Assembly (NCBI GenBank): GCA_947481575.1
Contig: CANKGV010000008.1
Location: 35,643 to 99,642, forward strand
DNA from: Alphaproteobacteria bacterium
Lineage (GTDB): Bacteria > Pseudomonadota > Alphaproteobacteria > UBA2966 > CAIVPW01
Direction of reading: 5' to 3'
DNA: 64,000 bases
This document shows, piece by piece, positions 1 through 9,224 of the stretch (positions are counted from its first letter, which is position 1; every line of letters begins with the position of its first letter). Below the pieces are notes generated by a model. The model was not told the DNA's origin and made no database searches. It worked only from the letters and a program-made list of their open reading frames with translations. The translations under genes and the position numbers were made by a program.

Positions 1-1
1 C

Positions 2-121
2 GCCGAGCTTCGGCAAGTCCTGGCGTCCTGGGATGCAGCAGGCCCCCAAGTCGATGACCTAGAACTGCTGCGGCAGCCGCCGGACGCGGTGGTTGATCCC
101 CGACAGTGGCGCAGTCAGTAG
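2..121 (+). CDS. C-terminal fragment of a protein that begins upstream of the window
   Basis: Open frame from base 2 reads AELRQVLASWDAAGPQVDDLELLRQPPDAVVDPRQWRSQ then TAG at 119-121; 5' truncated so absent from the ORF track. Confidence 0.5.
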   Translation, partial: AELRQVLASWDAAGPQVDDLELLRQPPDAVVDPRQWRSQ

Positions 122-133
122 GGAGTTAGAGCT

Positions 134-979
134 TTGGCGGCTCCAACCTTCATCGTGGCCGGAACACAAAAAGCGGCCACCACTTGGCTCTACGAATGCC
201 TGCGAGAGCATCCGGATGTTTTTGTTTCACGGCCGAAGGAGCTGCATTTCTTCTGCCCAAAGGGTGTGTGCTGGAAATCGCGGGCGGATCAGGGAATGGA
301 TTGGTACTTAGGTCAGTTCCCGGAGACCGGACGATCCGCGCGTGGCGAACTGTCTGTCGATTACATGTACTACCCCGAGGTCGCCGGTCAGATCGCCGCC
401 CTCAACCCCGCCATGAGGGTCCTATTCATCCTGCGCAACCCCATCGAACGGGCGTACTCCGCGTACTGGATGAATCGCCGTGGCAAGTCGGATATGCCCG
501 CATTCGCGGAGTTCATCCGACCCGACAGCGACTTTGTCGCCCGTGGATTCTACTGGCGTCAAATCGAACGCTTTCTTGCCGTGCTGCCGCGAAAGCAGAT
601 CAAGGTGATGGTGTATGAGGACATCGCGGCCAACCCACAGGCGTTTGTGTCCTCCGTGTACGAGTTCATTGGCGTCGCCAGCGCCTTTGCGCCTCCTTCT
701 CTGCGGCAGCAGGTGGGCGAGACCAAGGCGCTGCCGCCGATGATCAGCACACTACTGTACCGGCAACTGACTCGGCTTCTTCATGTGCCGGCGATCCTAG
801 CTGTCTGGCGTGCGACAAAGCGGACGACGGGGCTCAAACAGGTTCGGTCGGGAAGTCCAACGCATGCCTACCCGTCCCTCGGACCCGACGAGCGCCGCCG
901 CTTAGAAAGCATCTATCACGACGAGAACGAGCGGCTGTTCGAGTTCCTTGGGTCGCGCATTCCATCTTGGGACGAATAG
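134..979 (+). CDS. PAPS-dependent sulfotransferase family protein
   Basis: N-term FIVAGTQKAATTWLYECLREHPDVFVSRPKELHFFC resembles the 5'-PSB loop of sulfotransferases; later RVLFILRNPIERAYSAYWM resembles the 3'-PB motif. Confidence 0.85.
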   Translation: MAAPTFIVAGTQKAATTWLYECLREHPDVFVSRPKELHFFCPKGVCWKSRADQGMDWYLGQFPETGRSARGELSVDYMYYPEVAGQIAALNPAMRVLFILRNPIERAYSAYWMNRRGKSDMPAFAEFIRPDSDFVARGFYWRQIERFLAVLPRKQIKVMVYEDIAANPQAFVSSVYEFIGVASAFAPPSLRQQVGETKALPPMISTLLYRQLTRLLHVPAILAVWRATKRTTGLKQVRSGSPTHAYPSLGPDERRRLESIYHDENERLFEFLGSRIPSWDE

Positions 980-1003
980 GGAAGGCCCCCTCAGTCAGCG
1001 AAG

Positions 1004-2227
1004 ATGCGAATCTTAATGATTCTGACTCTCTTTTCCGGTCTGAAGGAGAGCGTCGCCCAAAGACGGTGGATGCCGGGCGGAACGCCGACGGTCTGCCGGC
1101 TCATCGAAACCTTGGATGCCGCCAACGAATTGGCTCTGTGCTTCACCCTGCGAAGGGTGTCGTTGGGATTCCGCGAAGTTGAACTCCCGCCCCTTCAAAT
1201 CAAGGCTCGGCTCGAGTCGCCGCCAGCTTGGTTGGGGTTGTTTGGCAAAGCGTCGTGGTACCTTGGCGAAGCGTTGAAGATTGGCCGAGTTTGGCGACAT
1301 GTCCGGGCAATTCGGCCCGACATCCTGTATGTGGATCGCGCCAACTCCTGGGTTGCCGGTACCCTGGCACGGTGGTCGGGTATCCCCGTCGTATATCGCG
1401 TCATGGGGATCAGCGACGACTTGCGGGCGTGCGTAGTCGGCCGCCATCCTCGCAACGCGATTCAGCGTTGGATGCTCCGGGCGCCATTTGGCGCCGTGAT
1501 TTGCACGCAGGAAGGAAGCGACGGAGAGGCAGTTCTGAACGCGCTCTTACTTCCTTCCGTGCCACAACATCATTTCGTCAATGGCGTCGATTGGGATCGG
1601 ACCGCAGCCGCAATGGACCGGCCGGCGGCGACCGGCGTAGTAGTACTGTTTGCTGGCCGGCTTGAGGCAATGAAGGGCGCTGACGAGTTTCTTGAGGCGT
1701 TCCTGACGGCACGGTCACGCGCACCAGGACAACTCCGCGCAGTCGTCATGGGTGACGGAGCACGGATGGAATCGATGCGAGCTCGAGTCCGCTCGGCGGA
1801 CGCGGAAGGCGACGTGACCTTCTTGGGAGCGGTCCCGCACAGCACCGTCGCGTCGATCTACCAACGCGCCGACGTTTACGTTTCTTTGAACCGAATGGGC
1901 AATCTCAGCAACACCACGCTTGAAGCATTGGCGCATGGCTGCTGTTGCGTCCTCCCTGAGCCCGACGACTCGATCCCGCGTGATGCGGTCACGAGGCAGT
2001 ATCTGCCTAACGGGACGGTTGTTCGAATTCCAAGCATCGACGACACCGAGGCCCTGGCCTCGGCACTAGTGCACCTAGCTCAGCATGGGGCAGAACGGCA
2101 GACCATTGCGGCACGCGGCCAAACGGCCGCGCGGGCATTTATCCCCACTTGGTCCGGGCGCATTGCCGCCGAAGTTGCACTCCTGCGGGACATTGCCGGC
2201 CGCGGTCATTCTGCAGGACACGGCTAA
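1004..2227 (+). CDS. Glycosyltransferase family 4 (group 1)
   Basis: VVLFAGRLEAMKGADEFLEAF and YVSLNRMGNLSNTTLEALAHGCCCVLPEP match the GT4 C-terminal fold. Confidence 0.8.
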   Translation: MRILMILTLFSGLKESVAQRRWMPGGTPTVCRLIETLDAANELALCFTLRRVSLGFREVELPPLQIKARLESPPAWLGLFGKASWYLGEALKIGRVWRHVRAIRPDILYVDRANSWVAGTLARWSGIPVVYRVMGISDDLRACVVGRHPRNAIQRWMLRAPFGAVICTQEGSDGEAVLNALLLPSVPQHHFVNGVDWDRTAAAMDRPAATGVVVLFAGRLEAMKGADEFLEAFLTARSRAPGQLRAVVMGDGARMESMRARVRSADAEGDVTFLGAVPHSTVASIYQRADVYVSLNRMGNLSNTTLEALAHGCCCVLPEPDDSIPRDAVTRQYLPNGTVVRIPSIDDTEALASALVHLAQHGAERQTIAARGQTAARAFIPTWSGRIAAEVALLRDIAGRGHSAGHG

Positions 2228-2230
2228 CCC

Positions 2231-4111
2231 ATGTGTGGCGTATTTGCACTGTTCCTGCGTCGTCCGTTGACCGAAGACGACGTAGCCCTCGGCAGGGAGG
2301 GAACAAAGATGCTGGCCCACCGCGGACCGGACAACGGTGGCGAGTGGATGGATCGTGCCAACGGGGTGTTCCTTGGGCACCGCCGCCTTTCGATCATCGA
2401 CCTCTCGGCGGCAAGCAACCAGCCAATGACTCGAGCGAATCTGACCGTCAGCTACAACGGAGAAATATTCAACTACCGCGCCTTGCGCGACCAACTGCAC
2501 CGCGAACGCTTCTCCACCGCCGGCGACACCGAGGTCCTGTTGGCATCCTGGCGCAACTTTGGCGCGGATGGGCTTCCCCGAATTGACGGAATGTTTGCCT
2601 TCGCGCTCTGGGATGGAACTGCGGGGTGGCTGGCGGTTGACCGGTTCAGTGAAAAGCAATTGTACGTCGTTGAAAACGGCGACGGAGTCTTTGTGAGTTC
2701 CGAGCCGCTGCCGCTGGTCCGACTGTTGTCTTTGCGCCCGGACGTATCGCAGCGAAACATTTCGGCATTCCTTGCGCTCGGCTACCTTCCCGCGCCCGAT
2801 ACGTTTTATCCGGGCATGACGAAGCTTCAGCCGGCCCAGGTCGTGAGGGTTACGCGAGGTGTCGCAGAACCGCCGCACCGGTTCTGGACGCCGCCGTATG
2901 GCACGGTGGGAAGAACACGGCCGGTGCCGTTGACCGAGCGCGAATTGGATCGCCTGCAGGAGGCGCTTGTCGCCTCGATGGAGCGCCGCCTGGAAGCCGA
3001 TGTCGAGCCGTGCCTCTTCCTTTCGGCTGGGATCGACTCGTCCTTGATCGCATCAATTCTCGCCAAGGATCTCGGGCGACGCGCAAGGTGCATCACCGTG
3101 AGCTTTCCCGAAGGAGCCACCCGTGATGAAGCGGCAGACGCTGTTCAGATCGCCGGGGCGCTCAAGCTCGATCACGAGATCGTCGTCAACCGAGACGACC
3201 CCGCAGCAGCCGACTGCGACTACTACCTGTCGCTATTCGGGCAACCGAACGACAATCTGACCACCGCGTCCATTCAGCAGATGACCCGCTGTGCGGTCGA
3301 CCGCGGATTTCGGCTCGGTTTGACCGGCTTTGGTGCCGATGAACTCTTTTACGGATACCTGAAGCACAGCTTCTTCTACCGACGACGCAGGTTCTTCAGA
3401 ATTCCGTCGCCACTACGCCGGCCCACGGCCTGGGCGCTCTCCGCGATCTCGCCGCTGCACACGGGCGCACAAGCGTTTGCGGACCTGTGTGGCGTTGCAG
3501 ACGCCGAGCAACTCCTCGCAGTGAAGAACGCACCGACCTACGCGATCCTTCGGACCATCCCAGGCGTTCAGCAGTGGGCCGCAGAAGCGTTTGGTGCACG
3601 GCTGCTACCGATCGAATACGCCGTGCCGCGATTCGATCTGGAAAACACAATGCCAAACTCGCAGCTATCCTCTTTGGACCTGGGCAGTATGCGGTCGAGC
3701 CTAGAGTTGCGGACACCTTTCTTGAGTCCGGACCTCATGAACGTCGTTGCTGAATTTGATCCGCGATCCCTGTTGGCGTTTGGGCAGAAGTCGGTTCTGC
3801 GCCGGCTGCTCTCCAGGTACCTACCGCGCGAGTTGTGGGACCGGAAGAAGCACGGGTTCTCCTTTCCCGCGGACCGATTCCTGCAGAACCACGCGCAACC
3901 CATCACCGTGCCCCAGGTTCCTAGCGAAGTTGTTCGTGCAGTTTGGGCGCGACAGTCAGAGGCGCGAGGATGGCGTCGTCTGGCGGTACGCATGCAGATG
4001 GCCGCGCGATTCCAGGACTGGAATACGGCTATTCAGTTTGTGCCGGGACGCGACGCTCGGCACCCGATCGCCGGCCGCGACGCCCCTGACTTGGCCGAGA
4101 CAATCCTGTAG
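2231..4111 (+). CDS. Glutamine-hydrolysing asparagine synthase-like amidotransferase (copy 1)
   Basis: MCGVFALF (nucleophile Cys2), HRGPDNGG, GHRRLSIIDLS, SYNGEIFNY; PP-loop FLSAGIDSS. Confidence 0.9.
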   Translation: MCGVFALFLRRPLTEDDVALGREGTKMLAHRGPDNGGEWMDRANGVFLGHRRLSIIDLSAASNQPMTRANLTVSYNGEIFNYRALRDQLHRERFSTAGDTEVLLASWRNFGADGLPRIDGMFAFALWDGTAGWLAVDRFSEKQLYVVENGDGVFVSSEPLPLVRLLSLRPDVSQRNISAFLALGYLPAPDTFYPGMTKLQPAQVVRVTRGVAEPPHRFWTPPYGTVGRTRPVPLTERELDRLQEALVASMERRLEADVEPCLFLSAGIDSSLIASILAKDLGRRARCITVSFPEGATRDEAADAVQIAGALKLDHEIVVNRDDPAAADCDYYLSLFGQPNDNLTTASIQQMTRCAVDRGFRLGLTGFGADELFYGYLKHSFFYRRRRFFRIPSPLRRPTAWALSAISPLHTGAQAFADLCGVADAEQLLAVKNAPTYAILRTIPGVQQWAAEAFGARLLPIEYAVPRFDLENTMPNSQLSSLDLGSMRSSLELRTPFLSPDLMNVVAEFDPRSLLAFGQKSVLRRLLSRYLPRELWDRKKHGFSFPADRFLQNHAQPITVPQVPSEVVRAVWARQSEARGWRRLAVRMQMAARFQDWNTAIQFVPGRDARHPIAGRDAPDLAETIL

Positions 4112-4153
4112 CGACCTTGCCGCAATCAAGAACTCAATCGGAGTAAGCGTACG

Positions 4154-5893
4154 ATGCCCCACCCTGAACTCTGGGTCCTCGGAGTCCATGACGGCCACAA
4201 CTGCGGTGCAACCCTGGTATGTGGCGGCCGGGTAGTTGCGTCGGTCAGCGAGGAGAGACTAAGCCGCAAGAAGAACGAGGTTGGGTATCCGCGCAGGTCG
4301 ATTGAGGCCGTGCTCCAGATCGGCGGCATCGATTCAAGTCAGCTGGCGAGCATTGTTTACGCTTCGCTCTTCATGCACCGCACCGAGTACCTCACGGACA
4401 TAACGCCTTGGTACAAAGTCGGCGCCCGCGATCAGGAGCGGGCGAAGCAGGAGTCACCTGCCTACCAGAAGGCGGTATTCGAGCAGCGCAAGGCGGAACG
4501 GATTGCGGAAATCTGCCAGCACCTGGATGTGGGGCCCGAGCGAGTCTCCTTCCTTGAGCATCACTTGTGCCACCTGGCGGCCGCCTACTACACGCGGCCG
4601 GCAGCGTCCTCGGATCGCGGGATCCTGGGTCTTACGTGCGATGGTGCGGGCGACAACTTGTGCGCCACCGTTGCCGTTTGCCGCGGTAACGACATCAAGC
4701 GGATCGCGGCGACGGGCCGGAGCGCCTCTCTTGGAAAAATATACTCCCGCATAACGTTTCTGATGGGAATGACCCCATGGGAACACGAGTACAAGGTCAT
4801 GGGGCTGGCGCCGTATGCGGAGCCCGACCGAAGCGAACGCGCAGCAGAACCGCTGCGGAAGCTGCTGCACATCAATCGCGACAAGCTGGTCTTCGAACTC
4901 GGCGGCGAGTTGTCGACCAACTACTGCTACGAGTACCTGCGCGATGCCTTTGAGGGCGTGCGCTTCGACATCATCGCGGGAGCGGCGCAGCATTTCGCCG
5001 AGGAAATGATGTGCCAGTGGATTGACGCCGCCATAGCGCAAACCGGCATCGGCGACATCGTATGCGGCGGCGGCGTGTTCATGAACGTCAAGGCCAACAT
5101 GTTGATCGCCGGTCTTCCTGCGGTCCGATCAATGTATGTGATGCCTAGCGCCGCAGACGAATCCTTGGCGATCGGCGCCGCGCTGCATGACTACTATCAG
5201 CGAACCGGCGTCACCGACCACGCCCCGAGCGTCCTTCCCAACTTGTATCTCGGTGCCGAGAACACTCGTGCCTCGGAGGAACGCGCCGCCCGGACACTCC
5301 AGAAGGATTCTGCGTTCGCCGTATCCGAACCGGGCGACATGGAGTCCGAAATCGCCGACATGCTGGCCGCCGGCGAGGTGGTCGCACGTTGCAGCGGCCG
5401 GATGGAATGGGGTGCTCGGGCCCTAGGCAACCGAAGTATTCTATGCAGCGCGCATGACTCGCGGCTGGTCGATCGCATCAATCAGGCAGTGAAGAAGCGC
5501 GACTTCTGGATGCCGTTCGCTCCGTCGATACGCGAGGAAGAGGCCAACCGTTACTTCAACGACCCCAAGGGCATGCGGCCGAAATTCATGACCTTTGCCT
5601 ACCAGACGCGGCCCGAAACCTATTCCGACATTGCCGCGGCCAGCCACCCGCGTGACGGCACGATTCGACCGCAAGTCGTGTCCGCGGGCAGTAACCCCAA
5701 GTACCACCGAATTCTTTCGCGATTCCACGATCGTACAGGGCGCGGAGCTTTACTGAACACTTCCTTCAACTTGCACGGCTATCCGATCGTCAACACCCCA
5801 GAAGATGCGATCGGCGTACTGACCAACTCTGGTCTCGAAACGCTCGCGCTGGGCCACCTGCTCATTCGCAAATCTCGGCCTAGCTCCCATTGA
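4154..5893 (+). CDS. Carbamoyltransferase, NodU/CmcH/TobZ family (copy 1)
   Basis: LGVHDGHNCGATLV...SVSEERLSRKKNEVGYP, CGGGVFMNVKAN, GRMEWGARALGNRSIL, LLNTSFNLHGYPIVNTPEDAI. Confidence 0.92.
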   Translation: MPHPELWVLGVHDGHNCGATLVCGGRVVASVSEERLSRKKNEVGYPRRSIEAVLQIGGIDSSQLASIVYASLFMHRTEYLTDITPWYKVGARDQERAKQESPAYQKAVFEQRKAERIAEICQHLDVGPERVSFLEHHLCHLAAAYYTRPAASSDRGILGLTCDGAGDNLCATVAVCRGNDIKRIAATGRSASLGKIYSRITFLMGMTPWEHEYKVMGLAPYAEPDRSERAAEPLRKLLHINRDKLVFELGGELSTNYCYEYLRDAFEGVRFDIIAGAAQHFAEEMMCQWIDAAIAQTGIGDIVCGGGVFMNVKANMLIAGLPAVRSMYVMPSAADESLAIGAALHDYYQRTGVTDHAPSVLPNLYLGAENTRASEERAARTLQKDSAFAVSEPGDMESEIADMLAAGEVVARCSGRMEWGARALGNRSILCSAHDSRLVDRINQAVKKRDFWMPFAPSIREEEANRYFNDPKGMRPKFMTFAYQTRPETYSDIAAASHPRDGTIRPQVVSAGSNPKYHRILSRFHDRTGRGALLNTSFNLHGYPIVNTPEDAIGVLTNSGLETLALGHLLIRKSRPSSH

Positions 5894-7029
5894 CCACCAA
5901 TTCCCACGGCCGTGTGGCCTGTCCTGCCGACCTTGCCATCGTGATTGCCGACCTTGGCGCCGGCGGAGCACAGCGAGTAGCAACCAACCTCGCCGCCGGC
6001 TTGGCATCCCGCGGCTGGAGTGTCTCACTCATCACCCTGGCTTCCGATGTTCCGGATCATTTTACCTTGCCGCCTGCCGTGCACCGCATTGGGCTCGATC
6101 TTGCTCAACGGGCCAGCGGGGTATTGGCAGCGCTTGCCGCCAATATTGGACGGGTCGTCGCGCTACGTCGTGCAATTCGCGTCTCGGCCGCCCCGGTGGT
6201 ACTTAGTCTAGTTGGGACGACAAATGTCCTGTCGGTGCTTGCGTGCTCCGGCTTGGGCATTCGCCTCGTCATATCCGAGCGGAACGACCCGTCGCGGCAG
6301 TCTTTGGGCCGTGCTTGGGATTGGCTGCGGCGCCGATTGTACCGGCGTGCGGATACTGTGACTGCCAATAGCGCTGCCGCGATAGCCGCCCTTGCCACCT
6401 ACGTTCCGAACTCCAAGCTCGTTCAGGTCCCCAATCCGCTGATCGTGCCCGACATGGACCCCGAACCAGGGCGCCCTCTGCGTTCGCACCGAATCCTCTG
6501 CGTGGGAAGGCTGTCGCACCAGAAGGCCCAGGATATCCTGTTGCCCGCGTTCGCCCGCGCCCTGCCTAGCGCGCCGGACTGGCGGTTAGCCATGGTGGGC
6601 ACGGGAGATCGCGAAGCCGGCCTGCGCGCACTCGCGTCGAAGCTCGGAATCGGCGCGCAGATCGACTGGATCGGAGTGACCCCGGACATTTGGCACGAGT
6701 ACCGCAACTCGGACGTGCTGGCGCTACCGAGCCGCCATGAGGGAATGCCCAACGTCGTTCTGGAAGCCATGGCCTTTGGTGTGCCAGTGATCGTGAGCGA
6801 TGCTGCGGGTGGAGCGCTCGACTATGTTGTCGACGGGACGAGCGGCCTGATCGTCCGCAATAGCGACGTCGATTCGCTCACATCCGCAATGGTCTGCATG
6901 ATGACCGCGCCCGCATTGCGGAGCCGTTTAGGAAGCGCTGGCCGCGAACGGGTTCGTTCGCTCCTGCCCGACACTGCGTTCGGCACTTGGGAGCGCGTGC
7001 TGGGCCTCACGCAGCTGGATCTTCTGTGA
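5890..7029 (+). CDS. Glycosyltransferase family 4
   Basis: GAGGAQRVATNLAAGLASRGW...CVGRLSHQKAQDILLPAFA...LPSRHEGMPNVVLEAMAFGVPV. Confidence 0.9.
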   Translation: MTTNSHGRVACPADLAIVIADLGAGGAQRVATNLAAGLASRGWSVSLITLASDVPDHFTLPPAVHRIGLDLAQRASGVLAALAANIGRVVALRRAIRVSAAPVVLSLVGTTNVLSVLACSGLGIRLVISERNDPSRQSLGRAWDWLRRRLYRRADTVTANSAAAIAALATYVPNSKLVQVPNPLIVPDMDPEPGRPLRSHRILCVGRLSHQKAQDILLPAFARALPSAPDWRLAMVGTGDREAGLRALASKLGIGAQIDWIGVTPDIWHEYRNSDVLALPSRHEGMPNVVLEAMAFGVPVIVSDAAGGALDYVVDGTSGLIVRNSDVDSLTSAMVCMMTAPALRSRLGSAGRERVRSLLPDTAFGTWERVLGLTQLDLL

Positions 7030-8099
7030 TCCGACTCAATCTGCTGACGGAGCCGCCGCGCAACCAGAACACCGCCGCCTTCCTGGGACCGATCGTTTGG
7101 AACCAGAAGATCCTGCGCGATCGTGGAATCGTCGTTCGGACTTTCTATGGATCGGACCCAGCACTCGGCGACTGCGACGTATTCGCCGTCAATAGCAAGT
7201 TTTGGGGAGGAGACTGGCAGGCGAACCGCGAACCCGCGCTGGCTCTCCTGGAATCCATGTACGCGAACCGGCGAGTTCTCTACTTCGATCGCAGCTCGAC
7301 CCCGGGGTCGGTGAATCGGGACGTCCTGCCCCACGTTCACCGCTACCTCAAGAACGCGGTGTATAGGGAGCGAGGCAACTACACACGTGCCGTCTACAAC
7401 GGGCGGCTATTCGCTGACTACTATCATCGGGCCGCCGACGTCACGGACTACGCGCCGCTTGCCTCACCGGCGCTGAGCGAGGCCGAGGCCGCCCGCATCG
7501 AGGTCAGTTGGAATACTGGGCTGGCGAACTATTCCCTAACCGGGCCGCGTCGTTGGTCCTGGTATCGATTTCTGCCGTTCCGGGCACTGATGGCGCCGCC
7601 GCGCCGGTTCATACCACCATCCGGGCAACGAACGGTTGCTGTCTCGTGTCGAATGGGGTCAAGCTACCGCCACGCCACCGTGGCTCATCAACGGCTGCGC
7701 ATGGCAGAACTACTGGCGCGCTACCGCACCACTCGCCGCGTTTCGAAGATGGCCTACGTGCGGGAGTTGTGCGCCAGCAAGATCGTCGCCTCGCCGTTCG
7801 GCTACAGCGAGATCAATTACAAGGACTTCGAGGCGTTCCTGTGTGGTGCGGTACTGTTCAAGCCGGACATGAGCCACTTAGATACTTGGCCGGACTACTT
7901 CCGGCCCGACGCCACTTATGTTGCTCACCGATGGGACCTATCGGACGTCGCAGCGAAGATTGAAGAGGTCCTCGGAAACTACGACCACTATCTGGAGATC
8001 GCCCGCGCCGGCCAGTCGATGTACCGCTGGCACACCGCGGAACGCGCTGGCCAGGAGGCGTTCGCTGACCGCTTCGCGACATTGGTCGGCCCACCGTGA
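7026..8099 (+). CDS. Divergent glycosyltransferase-like protein (CgeB/exostosin-like C-terminal region)
   Basis: GTG at 7026 overlaps the upstream stop; C-term ELCASKIVASPFGYSEINYKDFEAFLCGAVLFKPDMSHLDTWPDYF resembles CgeB-type glycosyltransferases. Confidence 0.6.
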   Translation: MIRLNLLTEPPRNQNTAAFLGPIVWNQKILRDRGIVVRTFYGSDPALGDCDVFAVNSKFWGGDWQANREPALALLESMYANRRVLYFDRSSTPGSVNRDVLPHVHRYLKNAVYRERGNYTRAVYNGRLFADYYHRAADVTDYAPLASPALSEAEAARIEVSWNTGLANYSLTGPRRWSWYRFLPFRALMAPPRRFIPPSGQRTVAVSCRMGSSYRHATVAHQRLRMAELLARYRTTRRVSKMAYVRELCASKIVASPFGYSEINYKDFEAFLCGAVLFKPDMSHLDTWPDYFRPDATYVAHRWDLSDVAAKIEEVLGNYDHYLEIARAGQSMYRWHTAERAGQEAFADRFATLVGPP

Positions 8100-9223
8100 G
8101 GCCCCGCGTCGTATTGCTCGCCCGCAGCATGGATGTTGGCGGTGCAGAGACGCAACTGGTCGCGTTAGCGATCCGGCTGCAGCGCGAGTTCTCTGTTTCG
8201 GTCGTCACGTTTTATTCAGGGGGGGTGCTGGAAGCGCCCTTGCGTGACGCCGGTGTCCCCGTTCACACCGTCAATAAGCAAGGGCGCTGGGATCTGGTGC
8301 GCTTTGTTGCGCGCCTCCGCGCAAAGTTAATCGACCTCGCGCCGCAAGTCATTCACAGCTACCTGGGGCCGCCCAATCTGATGGCAGCGATCTTGCGGCC
8401 GAGGGGGTCGCGTCTTGTTTGGGGCATTCGCGCGTCGGACATGGACCTTAGGCACTATGACTGGACGTGGAGCGCCACATTCCGGGCGGAGCGGCTACTC
8501 TCCGGGGTGCCTGACCGCATCGTCGCAAATTCTGACGCTGGGCGCCGGCATGTGATTCAAGCAGGCTTCCGGCAGGACCGCTTGATCGTCATTCCGAACG
8601 GCATCGACGTTGACCGTTTCCGTCCCGATCATCCCGGAAGTGGCGCCCTTCGCGCCGAGTGGCTCGCAGGGACGGCGGGGCCGTTGGTCGGGGTTGTGGC
8701 TCGCCTGGACCCGATGAAGGACCACGAGACTTTCCTGCGGGCCGCAGCGCAATTTGCCGCAGTTGCGCCCTCCGCCCGGTTCGTGATCGTAGGAACGGGA
8801 AGTGATTCATATTGCATGAGCTTGAAGGAACGGGCGCGAGCACTCGGCCTAGTAGGTCAATTGGTATGGGCTGGTCAGCGCCGCGACATTCCCTCAGTAC
8901 TCGGTGCGCTCGACATCGTCTCCTTGTCGTCGGCGTTCGGTGAGGGTTTCCCGAATATAGTCGGGGAAGCAATGGCGTGTAGTCGCCTGTGCGCAGTGAC
9001 CGATGTAGGCGATGCCGCCATTGTGGTTGGGGAATGCGGCGCCGTGGTGCCGCGGCGCGATCCCGACGCGTTGGCAGCCGCATGGCGCAGACTGATGGAC
9101 TTGAGTCCTGCCCATCGTTCGGAACTCGGCGCCTTGGCACGCGCTCGCGTCGTGAATCAGTTCAGCGTCGATGCGATGGTGGCACGAACATCCGCCATGT
9201 ACCGCAAACTCCTGGCCGCCTGA
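8096..9223 (+). CDS. Glycosyltransferase family 4
   Basis: SMDVGGAETQLVALAIRLQREF...VARLDPMKDHETFLRAAAQF...LSSAFGEGFPNIVGEAMACSRLC. Confidence 0.9.
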   Translation: MRPRVVLLARSMDVGGAETQLVALAIRLQREFSVSVVTFYSGGVLEAPLRDAGVPVHTVNKQGRWDLVRFVARLRAKLIDLAPQVIHSYLGPPNLMAAILRPRGSRLVWGIRASDMDLRHYDWTWSATFRAERLLSGVPDRIVANSDAGRRHVIQAGFRQDRLIVIPNGIDVDRFRPDHPGSGALRAEWLAGTAGPLVGVVARLDPMKDHETFLRAAAQFAAVAPSARFVIVGTGSDSYCMSLKERARALGLVGQLVWAGQRRDIPSVLGALDIVSLSSAFGEGFPNIVGEAMACSRLCAVTDVGDAAIVVGECGAVVPRRDPDALAAAWRRLMDLSPAHRSELGALARARVVNQFSVDAMVARTSAMYRKLLAA

Positions 9224-9224
9224 G

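Noticed and set aside
2075-2878. 267-aa minus-strand ORF under asnB copy 1
   Set aside because: Antisense to a protein with clear Cys2 amidotransferase motifs; no domain.
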